From an uncultured Butyrivibrio sp. (GTDB lineage: Bacteria > Bacillota > Clostridia > Lachnospirales > Lachnospiraceae), in NCBI GenBank assembly GCA_910577605.1, contig CAJTON010000006.1, forward strand, positions 37,270 through 44,947: a stretch of 7,678 nt of DNA, given 5' to 3'. The notes under the pieces were generated by a model that saw nothing but the letters and a program-made list of their open reading frames with translations, made no database searches and was not told the DNA's origin. The translations under genes were made by a program, and so were the position numbers. This document shows positions 1 through 6,106 of the stretch, in pieces; the stretch's first letter is position 1; the number at the start of each line of letters is the position of its first letter.

Positions 1-1
1 C

Positions 2-985
2 GATTCCGAAAGCACCGCAAGCATCAAGGGAATAAAAGCCGGCTCCGATATCCGTATCGACGGCGGCAGTCTTTCCTTGGACTGCGCGGACGACGCGATA
101 CACGCAAACGGCAGCATTCATATAGGCGGCGGCAGCTTTGACATCTCAAGCGGCGACGACGCGATACACGCCGACAGCTCCATAACCATTTACGACGGGA
201 AAATAAATATCAATGATTCATACGAAGGAATAGAGGCAGCCTCCATTACGATAAACGGCGGACAGACCGCGCTTTTTGCCTCCGACGACGGGCTGAACGC
301 GTCGGGCAGCGGTCTTTCGGCAGCAGACATTTCAATAAGCATAAACGGCGGCACGCTCTTTATAAGCGCTTCCGGCGACGGTATCGACTCAAACGGCTCG
401 GTAACGATGAACGGCGGCACGGTCATTGTGGACGGTCCCTCAAACAACGGCAACGGCGCTCTTGACTACGAAACCGCGTTTTACATGAACGGCGGCTATC
501 TTGCTGCGGCAGGCTCAAGCGGTATGGCGTGCAACGTTTCCTCTGAATCAAAGCAGTGCGGCGCTCTTATCGCCGTAAACGCCGACTCAGCCAAAGAAAC
601 AGTGACGCTCGCCGACTCCGACGGCAACGTGCTTATAAGCTTCACTCCTGCCAAAAGCTGGAACGCGCTTAACTTTTCGACCCCCGATATGAAAACCGGA
701 GAAACCTATTTTATCTACTCAGGCGGCACGCTCACAGACAGCGACGAGCTATGCTCCGGATGCTTTACGGGAGGTAAAATTTCGGGCGGCACGGAGCTTG
801 CAAGCTTTACGCAGTCCGAAACCGCTTACTCGTCAAACGGCATGGGCGGTATGCACGGAGGTCCCGGCGGTTTCGGCGGCGGGCACGGCGGAGGCTTTGA
901 CGGCAAGCCGGGCGGACGCCCGGACGAAGGTTTCCCCGGCGAACCTCCGAGCGGTTTTGCTCCGGATGGCAAACCAGAAACATAA
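2..985 (+). CDS. Cthe_2159-like beta-helix carbohydrate-binding-domain protein, C-terminal part (5' end outside window)
   Basis: The frame is open from base 2, so the start lies upstream; 327 residues are visible. They contain successive rungs of about 21-22 residues (one is 30) that begin with D-D-A-I-H, D-D-A-I-H, Y-E-G-I-E, D-D-G-L-N and G-D-G-I-D, each followed by an S-I-x-I-N-G-G type strand. This is the pattern of right-handed parallel beta-helices of the Cthe_2159 / 'carbohydrate-binding domain-containing' family (Pfam Cthe_2159, formerly DUF4353). The founding member, from Clostridium thermocellum, is a secreted protein that binds acidic polysaccharide and calcium. The rungs end near residue 165. 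A non-repetitive beta-rich domain follows (about 165-275), then a Gly/Pro/Asp-rich tail (about 280-327). The signal peptide expected for this family would be off the left edge. An extracellular or cell-surface role is inferred from the family; the ligand cannot be read from the sequence. Confidence 0.8.
   Translation, partial: DSESTASIKGIKAGSDIRIDGGSLSLDCADDAIHANGSIHIGGGSFDISSGDDAIHADSSITIYDGKININDSYEGIEAASITINGGQTALFASDDGLNASGSGLSAADISISINGGTLFISASGDGIDSNGSVTMNGGTVIVDGPSNNGNGALDYETAFYMNGGYLAAAGSSGMACNVSSESKQCGALIAVNADSAKETVTLADSDGNVLISFTPAKSWNALNFSTPDMKTGETYFIYSGGTLTDSDELCSGCFTGGKISGGTELASFTQSETAYSSNGMGGMHGGPGGFGGGHGGGFDGKPGGRPDEGFPGEPPSGFAPDGKPET
89..171 (+). repeat. Internal direct repeat, 17 bp identical, 66 bp period (beta-helix rung)
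   Basis: GACGACGCGATACACGC occurs at 89-105 and again, identical, at 155-171. The 66 bp step is exactly 22 codons, one turn of the encoded beta-helix. The later rungs keep the protein pattern but have diverged in DNA, so these two rungs look like the most recent duplication or the most constrained pair. Confidence 0.8.
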
Positions 986-986
986 C

Positions 987-1026
987 CCGTTTTTTCACGT
1001 CATAATTTGTCCGTTTCACACCATTT
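987..1026 (+). promoter_or_regulatory. Putative LytTR-type tandem binding site upstream of the regulator/kinase operon
   Basis: Two direct half-sites are present. The left one is degenerate (TTCACGTCATAA, 994-1005, preceded by CCCGTTTT). The right one is CCGTTTCACACCAT (1011-1024). Their CAC cores are 21 bp apart, two helical turns. LytTR regulators such as AgrA, VirR and AlgR are known to bind imperfect direct repeats at about 21-22 bp period just upstream of the -35 region. Here the right half-site ends 7 bp before the expected -35 position (1032). The same element occurs at 3191-3227. Assignment to the regulator encoded at 1088 is inference. Confidence 0.6.
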
Positions 1027-1031
1027 TCTTA

Positions 1032-1060
1032 GTGTAACCGCCCCTGCCTTCCGATATAAT
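1032..1060 (+). promoter_or_regulatory. Putative sigma-A promoter of the regulator/kinase operon
   Basis: A perfect -10 hexamer, TATAAT, lies at 1055-1060. The position 17 bp upstream (1032-1037, GTGTAA) matches the TTGACA consensus at only 3 of 6 bases. A good -10 with a poor -35 right next to a tandem regulator site is the usual look of an activator-dependent promoter, which would give autoregulation. Confidence 0.55.
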
Positions 1061-1087
1061 ATTCATATGGAAACGGGGGAAACGAAA

Positions 1088-1786
1088 ATGCGGATAGCAA
1101 TATGCGACGATGAAAAAGAAATACGGCGGCTTCTCGCCGAAAAAATACGCGCGCTTTATCCCGATTCCGGACTGACTGTGTATAAAAGCGGGGAAGAACT
1201 GCTTTTATCGCATGACAGTCCGGATATTCTGCTGCTTGACATACAGATGCCCGGCAGAAACGGGATAGAGACCGCCAGAGAGCTTCGCGCGCGCGGCGTG
1301 AATTCCGTCATTATTTTTATCACCGCGTTGGAAGAATACGTTTTTCAGTCGTTTGACGTGAACGCTTTTCATTATCTGGTCAAGCCCTTTAACAAAGCCA
1401 AATTCGCCGAGGTGCTGGCAAGCGCCGTGCGGCAAGCGTCCAAAGCCAGAACGGACGCGCCGAGCCTTATGATAACCTCCGGCGGCAAGCACATACTTGT
1501 CGAGCCGGACAAGATCATATACGCGGAGGTTTTCGACCGCAAGATAATCCTTCACACGGCGGAGGAAGATATAGAATATTACGGCAAAATGAAAGAGCTT
1601 GCAAAAAGCCTCGGCGACGGCTTCTACCGTCCCCACAGGGCTTATCTTGTCAATTTCGCCTATATCAGAAAATACGACGCCTCCACGATATTTCTTGAAA
1701 AAGGCAGGGCGCTGATGGCAAAACAGAATTATCAGGATTTTGTAAAAAGCTATCTCAGGTACAACGCGGGGAGGGGCAGGCATTAA
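1088..1786 (+). CDS. LytTR-family response regulator
   Basis: This 232-residue protein has an N-terminal receiver domain (about 1-118) and a C-terminal LytTR DNA-binding domain (about 127-226), the normal length for the AgrA/VirR/LytR family. Receiver residues are intact: acidic pair D7-D8, phosphoacceptor D51 in LLLDIQMPG, T79 and K99 in the VKPF motif. The LytTR part shows the family's FYRPHRAYLVNF segment (about 179-190) and the following YI. The ATG at 1088 is chosen because GGGGA (1076-1080) lies 7 bases upstream and MRIAICDDE is the standard receiver beginning; an in-frame ATG at 1067 lacks a comparable site. The next gene starts on the base after the stop codon, so the two are co-transcribed and form a two-component pair. 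The protein is expected to be cytoplasmic, phosphorylated by the kinase, and to bind tandem direct repeats such as those at 987-1026 and 3191-3227. Confidence 0.93.
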   Translation: MRIAICDDEKEIRRLLAEKIRALYPDSGLTVYKSGEELLLSHDSPDILLLDIQMPGRNGIETARELRARGVNSVIIFITALEEYVFQSFDVNAFHYLVKPFNKAKFAEVLASAVRQASKARTDAPSLMITSGGKHILVEPDKIIYAEVFDRKIILHTAEEDIEYYGKMKELAKSLGDGFYRPHRAYLVNFAYIRKYDASTIFLEKGRALMAKQNYQDFVKSYLRYNAGRGRH

Positions 1787-3154
1787 ATGGAGCTTACAGG
1801 AATACAATGGACCGTCGCCGCCTACGCGACGCAGATAATTGAAATACTTATATCGGGAGCTTGTTTTTTTATGCTTGCCGCCCCGTTTACGGAGAAGAAA
1901 AAAAGCGCGCTCTTCGCCGGAGCCGTATACTGCGTTTCTATGGCGACGCTCTGTTTCATCCCTGTCAATCTTGATTTTTATAGTATTTACGGCGTAAGTA
2001 TGCTCTTTACCTTCCTCGTGATGTACGAAACCGACAAAAGAAATCACAGACAGAAAATTTTTATATCGGCGCTGTTTTTTTCACTGCACCTGCTTACGTT
2101 TGCTATGGCGGATATCATATACATGAAGGTGTACAGCCTTATCCTTGACACGAAATTCATGCAGACGCACGAAGAACTAAGCTTTGCACTTTATGTGGGA
2201 GTCTGCGTGTTTTATCTTCTGATCGAAGCAGTCCTTACGGCAGCCGCCGTGCGCTTCATAATCAAAGCTTACTCCTACAGACGTACGGATATGTCGGGAA
2301 AAGAGCTTTTCATGCTCATGCTTCCTTCGCTCGCCGCTGCCGCGGGCTTTGAGGTAACGCGCTACTACCGCACTTATTATATTTATAATACCGGAAAAAA
2401 CACGGACACGTACGACCTTCTCGCGCTTCTCTATTATACGGTGTCCGCAATCACCGTCGTTATCGTTGTCGTGCTCTATCAGAAGATCAAGGCGAAACAG
2501 GAGGAAAAACTGCACGCCGAGCTGCTTGCGTCACAGCTTGAAAGTATGCGTCACAGCATAGACAGTGCCGAAAAACTTTATCAGAACCTCCGCAATCTAA
2601 GACACGATGTGACCAACCACCTGATAACCTTAGAAAGGCTTTACGCGGCGAACAAAATAAACGAAGCGAGAGCCTACGGAGACGAACTCAAAGCCGCTCT
2701 TTCGGAAGGCGCGGGCGGCGCGGCAAGCGGGAATCCCGTGACCGATGTTATTTTGCAAGGAATGAAAAACGATGCCGAGCATAAAAATATCCGTTTTCAA
2801 TCTGAATTTTACTATCCCTCCGAATCGGGAATCAACGCTTTCGATCTCAGCGTCATACTTAACAACGCCCTTCAAAACGCCGTTGAAAACGCGAGGGACT
2901 GTCCGTCGCCGTATATTTCCGTTTTTTCCTACCGGCAAAACAACGCCTTTATGATCGAAATACGCAACAGCTTCGCTAAGGCTCTGCAATGGAATGCCGA
3001 AAGCGGACTTCCCGTCACCTCCAAAGCCGAAAAAGACGGGCACGGCTACGGATTGTCCAATATCCGCGCCATTGCCCGCAAATACTCAGGCGATATTGAA
3101 ATAATATGCCAAAACGGAGAATTCCGGCTTATCGTCATGCTGATGATGCAGTAA
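1787..3154 (+). CDS. Membrane sensor histidine kinase, HPK10 (AgrC/VirS-like) type with GHKL ATPase domain
   Basis: The protein has 455 residues. The N-terminal half is a polytopic membrane sensor with about six or seven hydrophobic segments (near 12-33, 41-60, 66-80, 90-112, 131-158, 172-190 and 209-231). A helical linker (about 232-265) leads to the HPK10 phosphoacceptor motif LRHDVTNHL with H273. The GHKL ATPase domain has an N box, LNNALQNAVEN (358-368), and a G box, GHGYGL (418-423), followed by SNIRAIARKY. The kinase autophosphorylates at the histidine and passes the phosphate to the regulator encoded just upstream. The ATG at 1787 abuts the regulator stop (TAA 1784-1786), and the GGGGAGGGG stretch at 1768-1776 supplies the ribosome binding site. 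HPK10 kinases often sense peptides, but no peptide precursor or AgrB-like processing gene is visible here, so the signal is unknown. Confidence 0.92.
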   Translation: MELTGIQWTVAAYATQIIEILISGACFFMLAAPFTEKKKSALFAGAVYCVSMATLCFIPVNLDFYSIYGVSMLFTFLVMYETDKRNHRQKIFISALFFSLHLLTFAMADIIYMKVYSLILDTKFMQTHEELSFALYVGVCVFYLLIEAVLTAAAVRFIIKAYSYRRTDMSGKELFMLMLPSLAAAAGFEVTRYYRTYYIYNTGKNTDTYDLLALLYYTVSAITVVIVVVLYQKIKAKQEEKLHAELLASQLESMRHSIDSAEKLYQNLRNLRHDVTNHLITLERLYAANKINEARAYGDELKAALSEGAGGAASGNPVTDVILQGMKNDAEHKNIRFQSEFYYPSESGINAFDLSVILNNALQNAVENARDCPSPYISVFSYRQNNAFMIEIRNSFAKALQWNAESGLPVTSKAEKDGHGYGLSNIRAIARKYSGDIEIICQNGEFRLIVMLMMQ

Positions 3155-3190
3155 CCGGGCATTTTTTAGCCCAAAACGCGCCTTTTATTT
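3155..3190. other. Gap after the histidine kinase with no clear terminator
   Basis: GGGC (3157-3160) and GCCC (3169-3172) can pair around an eight-base T-rich loop, but the stem is only four pairs and no T run follows. The kinase transcript may therefore read through into the FlxA-like gene in addition to any transcription from the region at 3191. Confidence 0.3.
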
Positions 3191-3227
3191 CCGGTTCACG
3201 GCATAAAAAGTCCGTTCCACACCATAC
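3191..3227 (+). promoter_or_regulatory. Putative LytTR-type tandem binding site upstream of the FlxA-like gene
   Basis: Half-site 1 is CCGGTTCACGGCATAA (3191-3206) and half-site 2 is CCGTTCCACACCATAC (3212-3227). They agree at 11 of 16 positions with an exact 21 bp period. Bases 3195-3225 match 994-1024, in front of the regulator operon, at 26 of 31 positions without gaps. The 7-mer CTTCCGA follows at the same distance in both (3249-3255 and 1048-1054). The matching -10 position here (3256-3261, AAAATT) is poor, so basal transcription may be low and dependent on the bound regulator. Control by the LytTR regulator is inferred. Confidence 0.6.
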
Positions 3228-3313
3228 CGCTTTATTCCTCTCAAAAAGCTTCCGAAAAATTTTACAGGATAAGGAAATCCATTAACGACACTAATCAAGG
3301 AAGGAGTAATTTT

Positions 3314-4102
3314 ATGAAAGCGGTAAGTTTAACAGGAGCGCCAAACAGCGCCCCGGCAGAGCGCTCCGGAGCCAATAATACGCAGACAGACCCTATATGC
3401 CAGAATATCCAGAACAGGATATCGGGCTTAAGGGAGCGCATGCAGTCGATTTCCTCGGACGAAAATATGTCGTCGGAGGATAAGATGAAAAAAAGACAGG
3501 AGATACAGCAGGAAATCTCCAATCTCAACCAGCAGCTCAGACAGCGCGAGATCGAACAGAGAAAGGAGAGGCAGAACAGGAAAGTCCCCATTGAGGATTT
3601 TCCCAAGCCGAAGCGTAAATCAGGCAAAAGAAGCGCCGGACTGTCACAGGCAAGTATGCAGGCAATGATCTCCGCCGATTCCTCGTTAAAACAGGCGGAA
3701 GTTCAGGGCAGCGTCGCGTCGGCAATGGACGGCAGGGCAGGCGTACTGAAAGCCGAAATAAAACAGGACGCGGGAAGGGACAACAGCGATAAAGAGGCGG
3801 AGCTTGCCGAAGTCGAGCAAAGGTCCGCGGACGCCTCCGCGTCGCAGATGAGCACCCTTGCCGAAGCAGAAAAATCTGTCAAAGAAGCCGCAAGCGCCGA
3901 GGCGGAGAACACGGATACGGAAAACAAACCGGATAAGACGGAGAAATCCGCCAAAAAAGACGGTAAGACCCAAAAATCCGATTCAAAGACCGAAAACAAG
4001 GAAAGCGCAAAGGTCCCAGCAGACAGCGCCGCTCAAACGGTCAGACCCGACAGCAAGCCGGCAGCCGCAGAACCCGGCGCAAACGTCGATGTGCGTTTGT
4101 AA
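3314..4102 (+). CDS. FlxA-like coiled-coil protein of unknown function
   Basis: The protein has 262 residues and is strongly hydrophilic, with no signal peptide or membrane segment. A Ser/Ala/Asn-rich start is followed by a coiled coil (about 29-88) of the form I-x-x-L-x-x-x-M, then S-S-E-D-K-M-K-K-R-Q-E-I-Q-Q-E-I and L-N-Q-Q-L. This resembles the FlxA-like family common in Clostridia. A basic linker (about 89-108, with PKPKRKSGKR) precedes a second Ala-rich helical region (about 109-195). The tail (about 196-262) is a low-complexity Lys/Glu/Asp/Thr/Ser/Ala region, probably disordered. GGAAGGAG (3299-3306) before the ATG is a strong ribosome binding site. The gene stands alone between the regulator/kinase operon and a terminator, with its own putative LytTR site upstream, so it may be the output of that system. 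Its molecular role is not known; family assignment rests on the first coiled coil only. Confidence 0.72.
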   Translation: MKAVSLTGAPNSAPAERSGANNTQTDPICQNIQNRISGLRERMQSISSDENMSSEDKMKKRQEIQQEISNLNQQLRQREIEQRKERQNRKVPIEDFPKPKRKSGKRSAGLSQASMQAMISADSSLKQAEVQGSVASAMDGRAGVLKAEIKQDAGRDNSDKEAELAEVEQRSADASASQMSTLAEAEKSVKEAASAEAENTDTENKPDKTEKSAKKDGKTQKSDSKTENKESAKVPADSAAQTVRPDSKPAAAEPGANVDVRL

Positions 4103-4126
4103 GAGCATATTAAAATATGATAGTGC

Positions 4127-4164
4127 AAAAACACGGCGCAGCCTCTTTTTATGGACTGCGCCGT
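4127..4164 (-). terminator. Rho-independent terminator, probably shared by two converging genes
   Basis: ACGGCGCAG (4133-4141) and CTGCGCCGT (4156-4164) form a perfect 9 bp GC-rich stem with a 14-base loop. Read on the minus strand, the stem is followed after one base by five Ts (complement of 4127-4131), so it is a good terminator for the gene ending at 4208. On the plus strand the hairpin lies 31 bases after the FlxA-like stop but has no real T run, so termination in that direction is less certain. Confidence 0.75.
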
Positions 4165-4207
4165 ATTCCGTATATATTATGTACTTAAAAAATCTCCGGA
4201 CCGCGTT

Positions 4208-5071
4208 CTACATCGGGAAACTGAAAGTCGTCTGGCAGTGATTCATCACAAGCACATTCAGCAGATAATTTGCAATGATAAGGCCCGCTACGCCGATAGC
4301 AAGCACGATAAGCAGCTTATTGCGGTTCTGTATCTCCTTGCTGATAATGTTAAGACCCTGAAGAAGCGTCAGGAAACCGAGGCATACCGTTATTATGGGG
4401 AAAACCATATTTGAAAAGGCGTCCACAAATATAAAGTTGCTTATTATCTTAATCGCAAGCGCCGCCATAAGCGGTACGGATACCGAAGCGCAGAGAGCAA
4501 GCGTTCCCTTAATGTTGATGCTCTTCTTGAGTATTACCTTATTTACAAGTATCGAAAGACCGATTATAGCTCCTGTCATAACCGCTACCCATATAATGGG
4601 GAAAAATACAGACTGAACAAGGTCAACGCCGCTTATATCCACCATTTTAAGAATATCCCATTTTGAATATCCAAGAAGCTTATAGCTCGAATTCCAGCCT
4701 GCTACTCTAAGATAATGCGAGCTGACAGCCACGAAATTAAGCATGGTGGCGATCATGTAAAGACCTGCGACCATAGCTATCGCTATTATTGAAGCGACAA
4801 GATCTGACTTACGGTAAAAATCCTCCGCCGCCTCAAACGGCGTTTTGAAAGTCTTCTTAAACAACTCAAGAACCGCCTTAAATCCGCCGCCCACATCGGC
4901 TTTGTTCTTAGGCTCTGTCTGCGGCTGCGCGTAAGTGTCCGCCTGCGGCTGAGGAGCCTCCTCCTGCACGGAAGCATTCTGAGTATCAGGCTGCCCCGCC
5001 GCGGCGTTCTGCTGGCATGTGCAGACCTCTCCGTCCTGAAGCTGCTTTCCGCAATAAGTACAAAAAGTCAT
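4208..5071 (-). CDS. Zinc-ribbon multi-pass membrane protein (Yip1-like topology)
   Basis: The protein has 287 residues. A short N-terminal zinc ribbon with C4-x2-C7 and C17-x-C19 (FCTYCGKQ, EVCTCQ) is followed by a Gln/Ala/Pro-rich linker (about 20-60), then an amphipathic stretch and about five membrane segments (near 91-115, 152-177, 190-215, 221-243 and 251-275). This layout is typical of the many Clostridia and Bacilli proteins annotated as zinc-ribbon domain-containing membrane proteins, some of the YIP1 family. The ribbon should face the cytoplasm. The ATG at 5071 is chosen because AGGAGGG (complement of 5079-5085) lies 7 bases upstream and the zinc-ribbon motif begins at once; an upstream in-frame extension runs into the promoter. 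The gene is monocistronic with its own promoter and terminator. No specific function can be assigned. Confidence 0.78.
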   Translation of the reverse strand: MTFCTYCGKQLQDGEVCTCQQNAAAGQPDTQNASVQEEAPQPQADTYAQPQTEPKNKADVGGGFKAVLELFKKTFKTPFEAAEDFYRKSDLVASIIAIAMVAGLYMIATMLNFVAVSSHYLRVAGWNSSYKLLGYSKWDILKMVDISGVDLVQSVFFPIIWVAVMTGAIIGLSILVNKVILKKSINIKGTLALCASVSVPLMAALAIKIISNFIFVDAFSNMVFPIITVCLGFLTLLQGLNIISKEIQNRNKLLIVLAIGVAGLIIANYLLNVLVMNHCQTTFSFPM

Positions 5072-5125
5072 TATTATTCCCTCCTGAATCTGTCCCACAC
5101 GCACTGCGGGAAATAATTTGGATAA

Positions 5126-5154
5126 ATTATACCACATTATTGTTTTATTGACAA
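5126..5154 (-). promoter_or_regulatory. Sigma-A promoter of the zinc-ribbon membrane protein gene
   Basis: On the minus strand, TTGTCA (complement of 5149-5154) and TATAAT (complement of 5126-5131) are separated by exactly 17 bp, a near-consensus housekeeping promoter (11 of 12 bases). It lies about 55 bases upstream of the start codon at 5071. Confidence 0.85.
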
Positions 5155-5177
5155 GGCGAATAAAAATAGGATAGTAT
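5148..5177 (+). promoter_or_regulatory. Putative sigma-A promoter of dtd, overlapping the divergent -35
   Basis: On the plus strand a perfect TTGACA lies at 5148-5153, with a weaker -10, TAGTAT, at 5172-5177 (18 bp spacer, 4 of 6 matches); TATATT at 5175-5180 is an alternative but is too far away at 21 bp. The -35 hexamer shares five bases with the divergent promoter's -35. The leader to the dtd start would be about 85 bases. Confidence 0.5.
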
Positions 5178-5268
5178 ATTTTATACGGCGGTTCAGATGT
5201 CCCGCACCGGCTGCGCTATCCTTATGTATGAACCCGCTTACTATGTATATTCAAAGGAGTACAGACAA

Positions 5269-5700
5269 ATGCGCATAGTTTTACAGCGCGTATCCGAGGC
5301 AAAAGTTACCGCGGACGGCATGATAACAGGAGAAATTAAAAAAGGACTTCTGATCCTTTTGGGGATCGAAGCCGGGGATACGGACGAAATGCTTCCGGTT
5401 TATGTGAACAAAATAATAAAGATGAGAATTTTTGAGGACGAAAAAGGCAAAACCAATCTGTCAGTCTCCGACGTGGGCGGTTCGCTTCTCGTTGTATCGC
5501 AGTTTACGCTGTGCGCCGATATAAGCCACGGCAACCGTCCCGGATTCACCGGCGCAAAAGAGCCCGGCGAAGCAAAGAGAATGTATGAAAAATTTATCGC
5601 GCTCTGCCGGGAATATCCCATAACGACAGAGCACGGAGAGTTCGGGGCGGATATGAAGGTATCGCTGATAAACGACGGTCCCTTCACGATAATAATGTAA
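5269..5700 (+). CDS. dtd: D-aminoacyl-tRNA deacylase
   Basis: The protein has 143 residues, about the normal DTD length (145-150). DTD removes D-amino acids, and glycine misattached to tRNA-Ala, from tRNA, recycling the tRNA and guarding translational chirality; it works in the cytoplasm as a homodimer. The hallmark start MRIVLQRVSEAKV is present, as are the SQFTL motif (in VVSQFTLCAD, about 82-91), the R-P-G-F segment and the C-terminal N-D-G-P-F-T motif, whose Gly-Pro forms the cross-subunit chirality gate. The third variable residue is Phe rather than the more usual Val. The ATG at 5269 is chosen because AAAGGAG (5253-5259) lies 9 bases upstream and it gives the family's standard N-terminus; an in-frame ATG at 5197 would add 24 atypical residues without a clear ribosome binding site. 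The gene is monocistronic and ends 20 bases from the converging DUF3783 gene. Confidence 0.95.
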   Translation: MRIVLQRVSEAKVTADGMITGEIKKGLLILLGIEAGDTDEMLPVYVNKIIKMRIFEDEKGKTNLSVSDVGGSLLVVSQFTLCADISHGNRPGFTGAKEPGEAKRMYEKFIALCREYPITTEHGEFGADMKVSLINDGPFTIIM

Positions 5701-5720
5701 ATATCGTACGAGAGTACCCT

Positions 5721-6095
5721 TCAGCCTCCAAGCGCCTTCTTTTCGCGCTCCATCTCAAGCATAAGCCTTTTCAGCGTCCACTTTGCGTTTGTCGGCGTGA
5801 GAACAGCTTTGTAATCAAGCGTCTCCGCGGACTGCCTAAGCTTCGCGAGAAGGCGGTCCATATGCTTATCGCTTAGACCGCACATAAGCATGAGCGAGCC
5901 GCCGCTATGCGGCGTCGCGGCTGCCGCGCCGAAGACGCTTTCCTTCTCCGCGCGCTTTCCCCCGGCTATGCTTTCAAGGGTTTCATTATATGTTTCAGGC
6001 GCGGCGACCACGGTCTTTATCCGCATATTCGCCGCGCACTTTTTTATAAGCTCCTCCGTTACCGGTCCAACATTGTAAAGAATTATTTTTTCCAT
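5721..6095 (-). CDS. DUF3783 domain protein
   Basis: This small soluble protein has 124 residues. The C-terminal half (about 65-120) has the DUF3783 pattern: L-M-L-M-C-G-L-S-D-K followed by a helix with MDRLLAKLR, then YKAVLTPTNAKWTL and a closing charged helix (LMLEMEREKK). The N-terminal part begins MEKIILYNVG and may form a small alpha/beta unit (VTEELIKKC, RIKTVVAAPE). The function of DUF3783 is unknown. The start at 6095 has AGGAT (complement of 6104-6108) 8 bases upstream, overlapping the stop codon of the DUF3899 gene. The 11-base gap shows translational coupling and membership of the transporter operon, of which it is the last gene visible on this strand. No terminator is evident after the stop. 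Confidence 0.7.
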   Translation of the reverse strand: MEKIILYNVGPVTEELIKKCAANMRIKTVVAAPETYNETLESIAGGKRAEKESVFGAAAATPHSGGSLMLMCGLSDKHMDRLLAKLRQSAETLDYKAVLTPTNAKWTLKRLMLEMEREKKALGG

Positions 6096-6106
6096 AATTT
6101 ACAATC

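Noticed and set aside
1014..1040. Inverted repeat TTTCACAC / GTGTAA as an operator palindrome
   Set aside because: Pairing is imperfect and is not kept in the matching region at 3214-3240, whereas the direct repeats are conserved.
1007..1087. Longer start for the response regulator (TTG at 1007 or ATG at 1067)
   Set aside because: It would include the promoter and the tandem site in the coding region; the ATG at 1088 gives the canonical receiver start with a proper ribosome binding site.
1205..2047. 280-codon open frame on the minus strand across the regulator and kinase
   Set aside because: It is antisense to two genes with clear, complete family motifs and shows no recognisable domain.
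3703..3999. Minus-strand Ser/Ala-rich open frames within the FlxA-like gene
   Set aside because: Low complexity, antisense to a gene with a strong ribosome binding site, no support of their own.
3858..4241. Long basic open frame overlapping the FlxA-like gene
   Set aside because: It is a shifted reading of the Lys/Glu-rich tail; Arg/Lys/Pro/Thr-rich low complexity and no ribosome binding site.
5197..5268. N-terminal extension of dtd from an in-frame ATG at 5197
   Set aside because: No ribosome binding site precedes it, the added residues are not part of the DTD family, and the ATG at 5269 has a good AAAGGAG site and the standard N-terminus.
5706..5717. GTAC-GAGA-GTAC hairpin between dtd and the DUF3783 gene
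   Set aside because: The stem has only four pairs and no T run; too weak to call a terminator.
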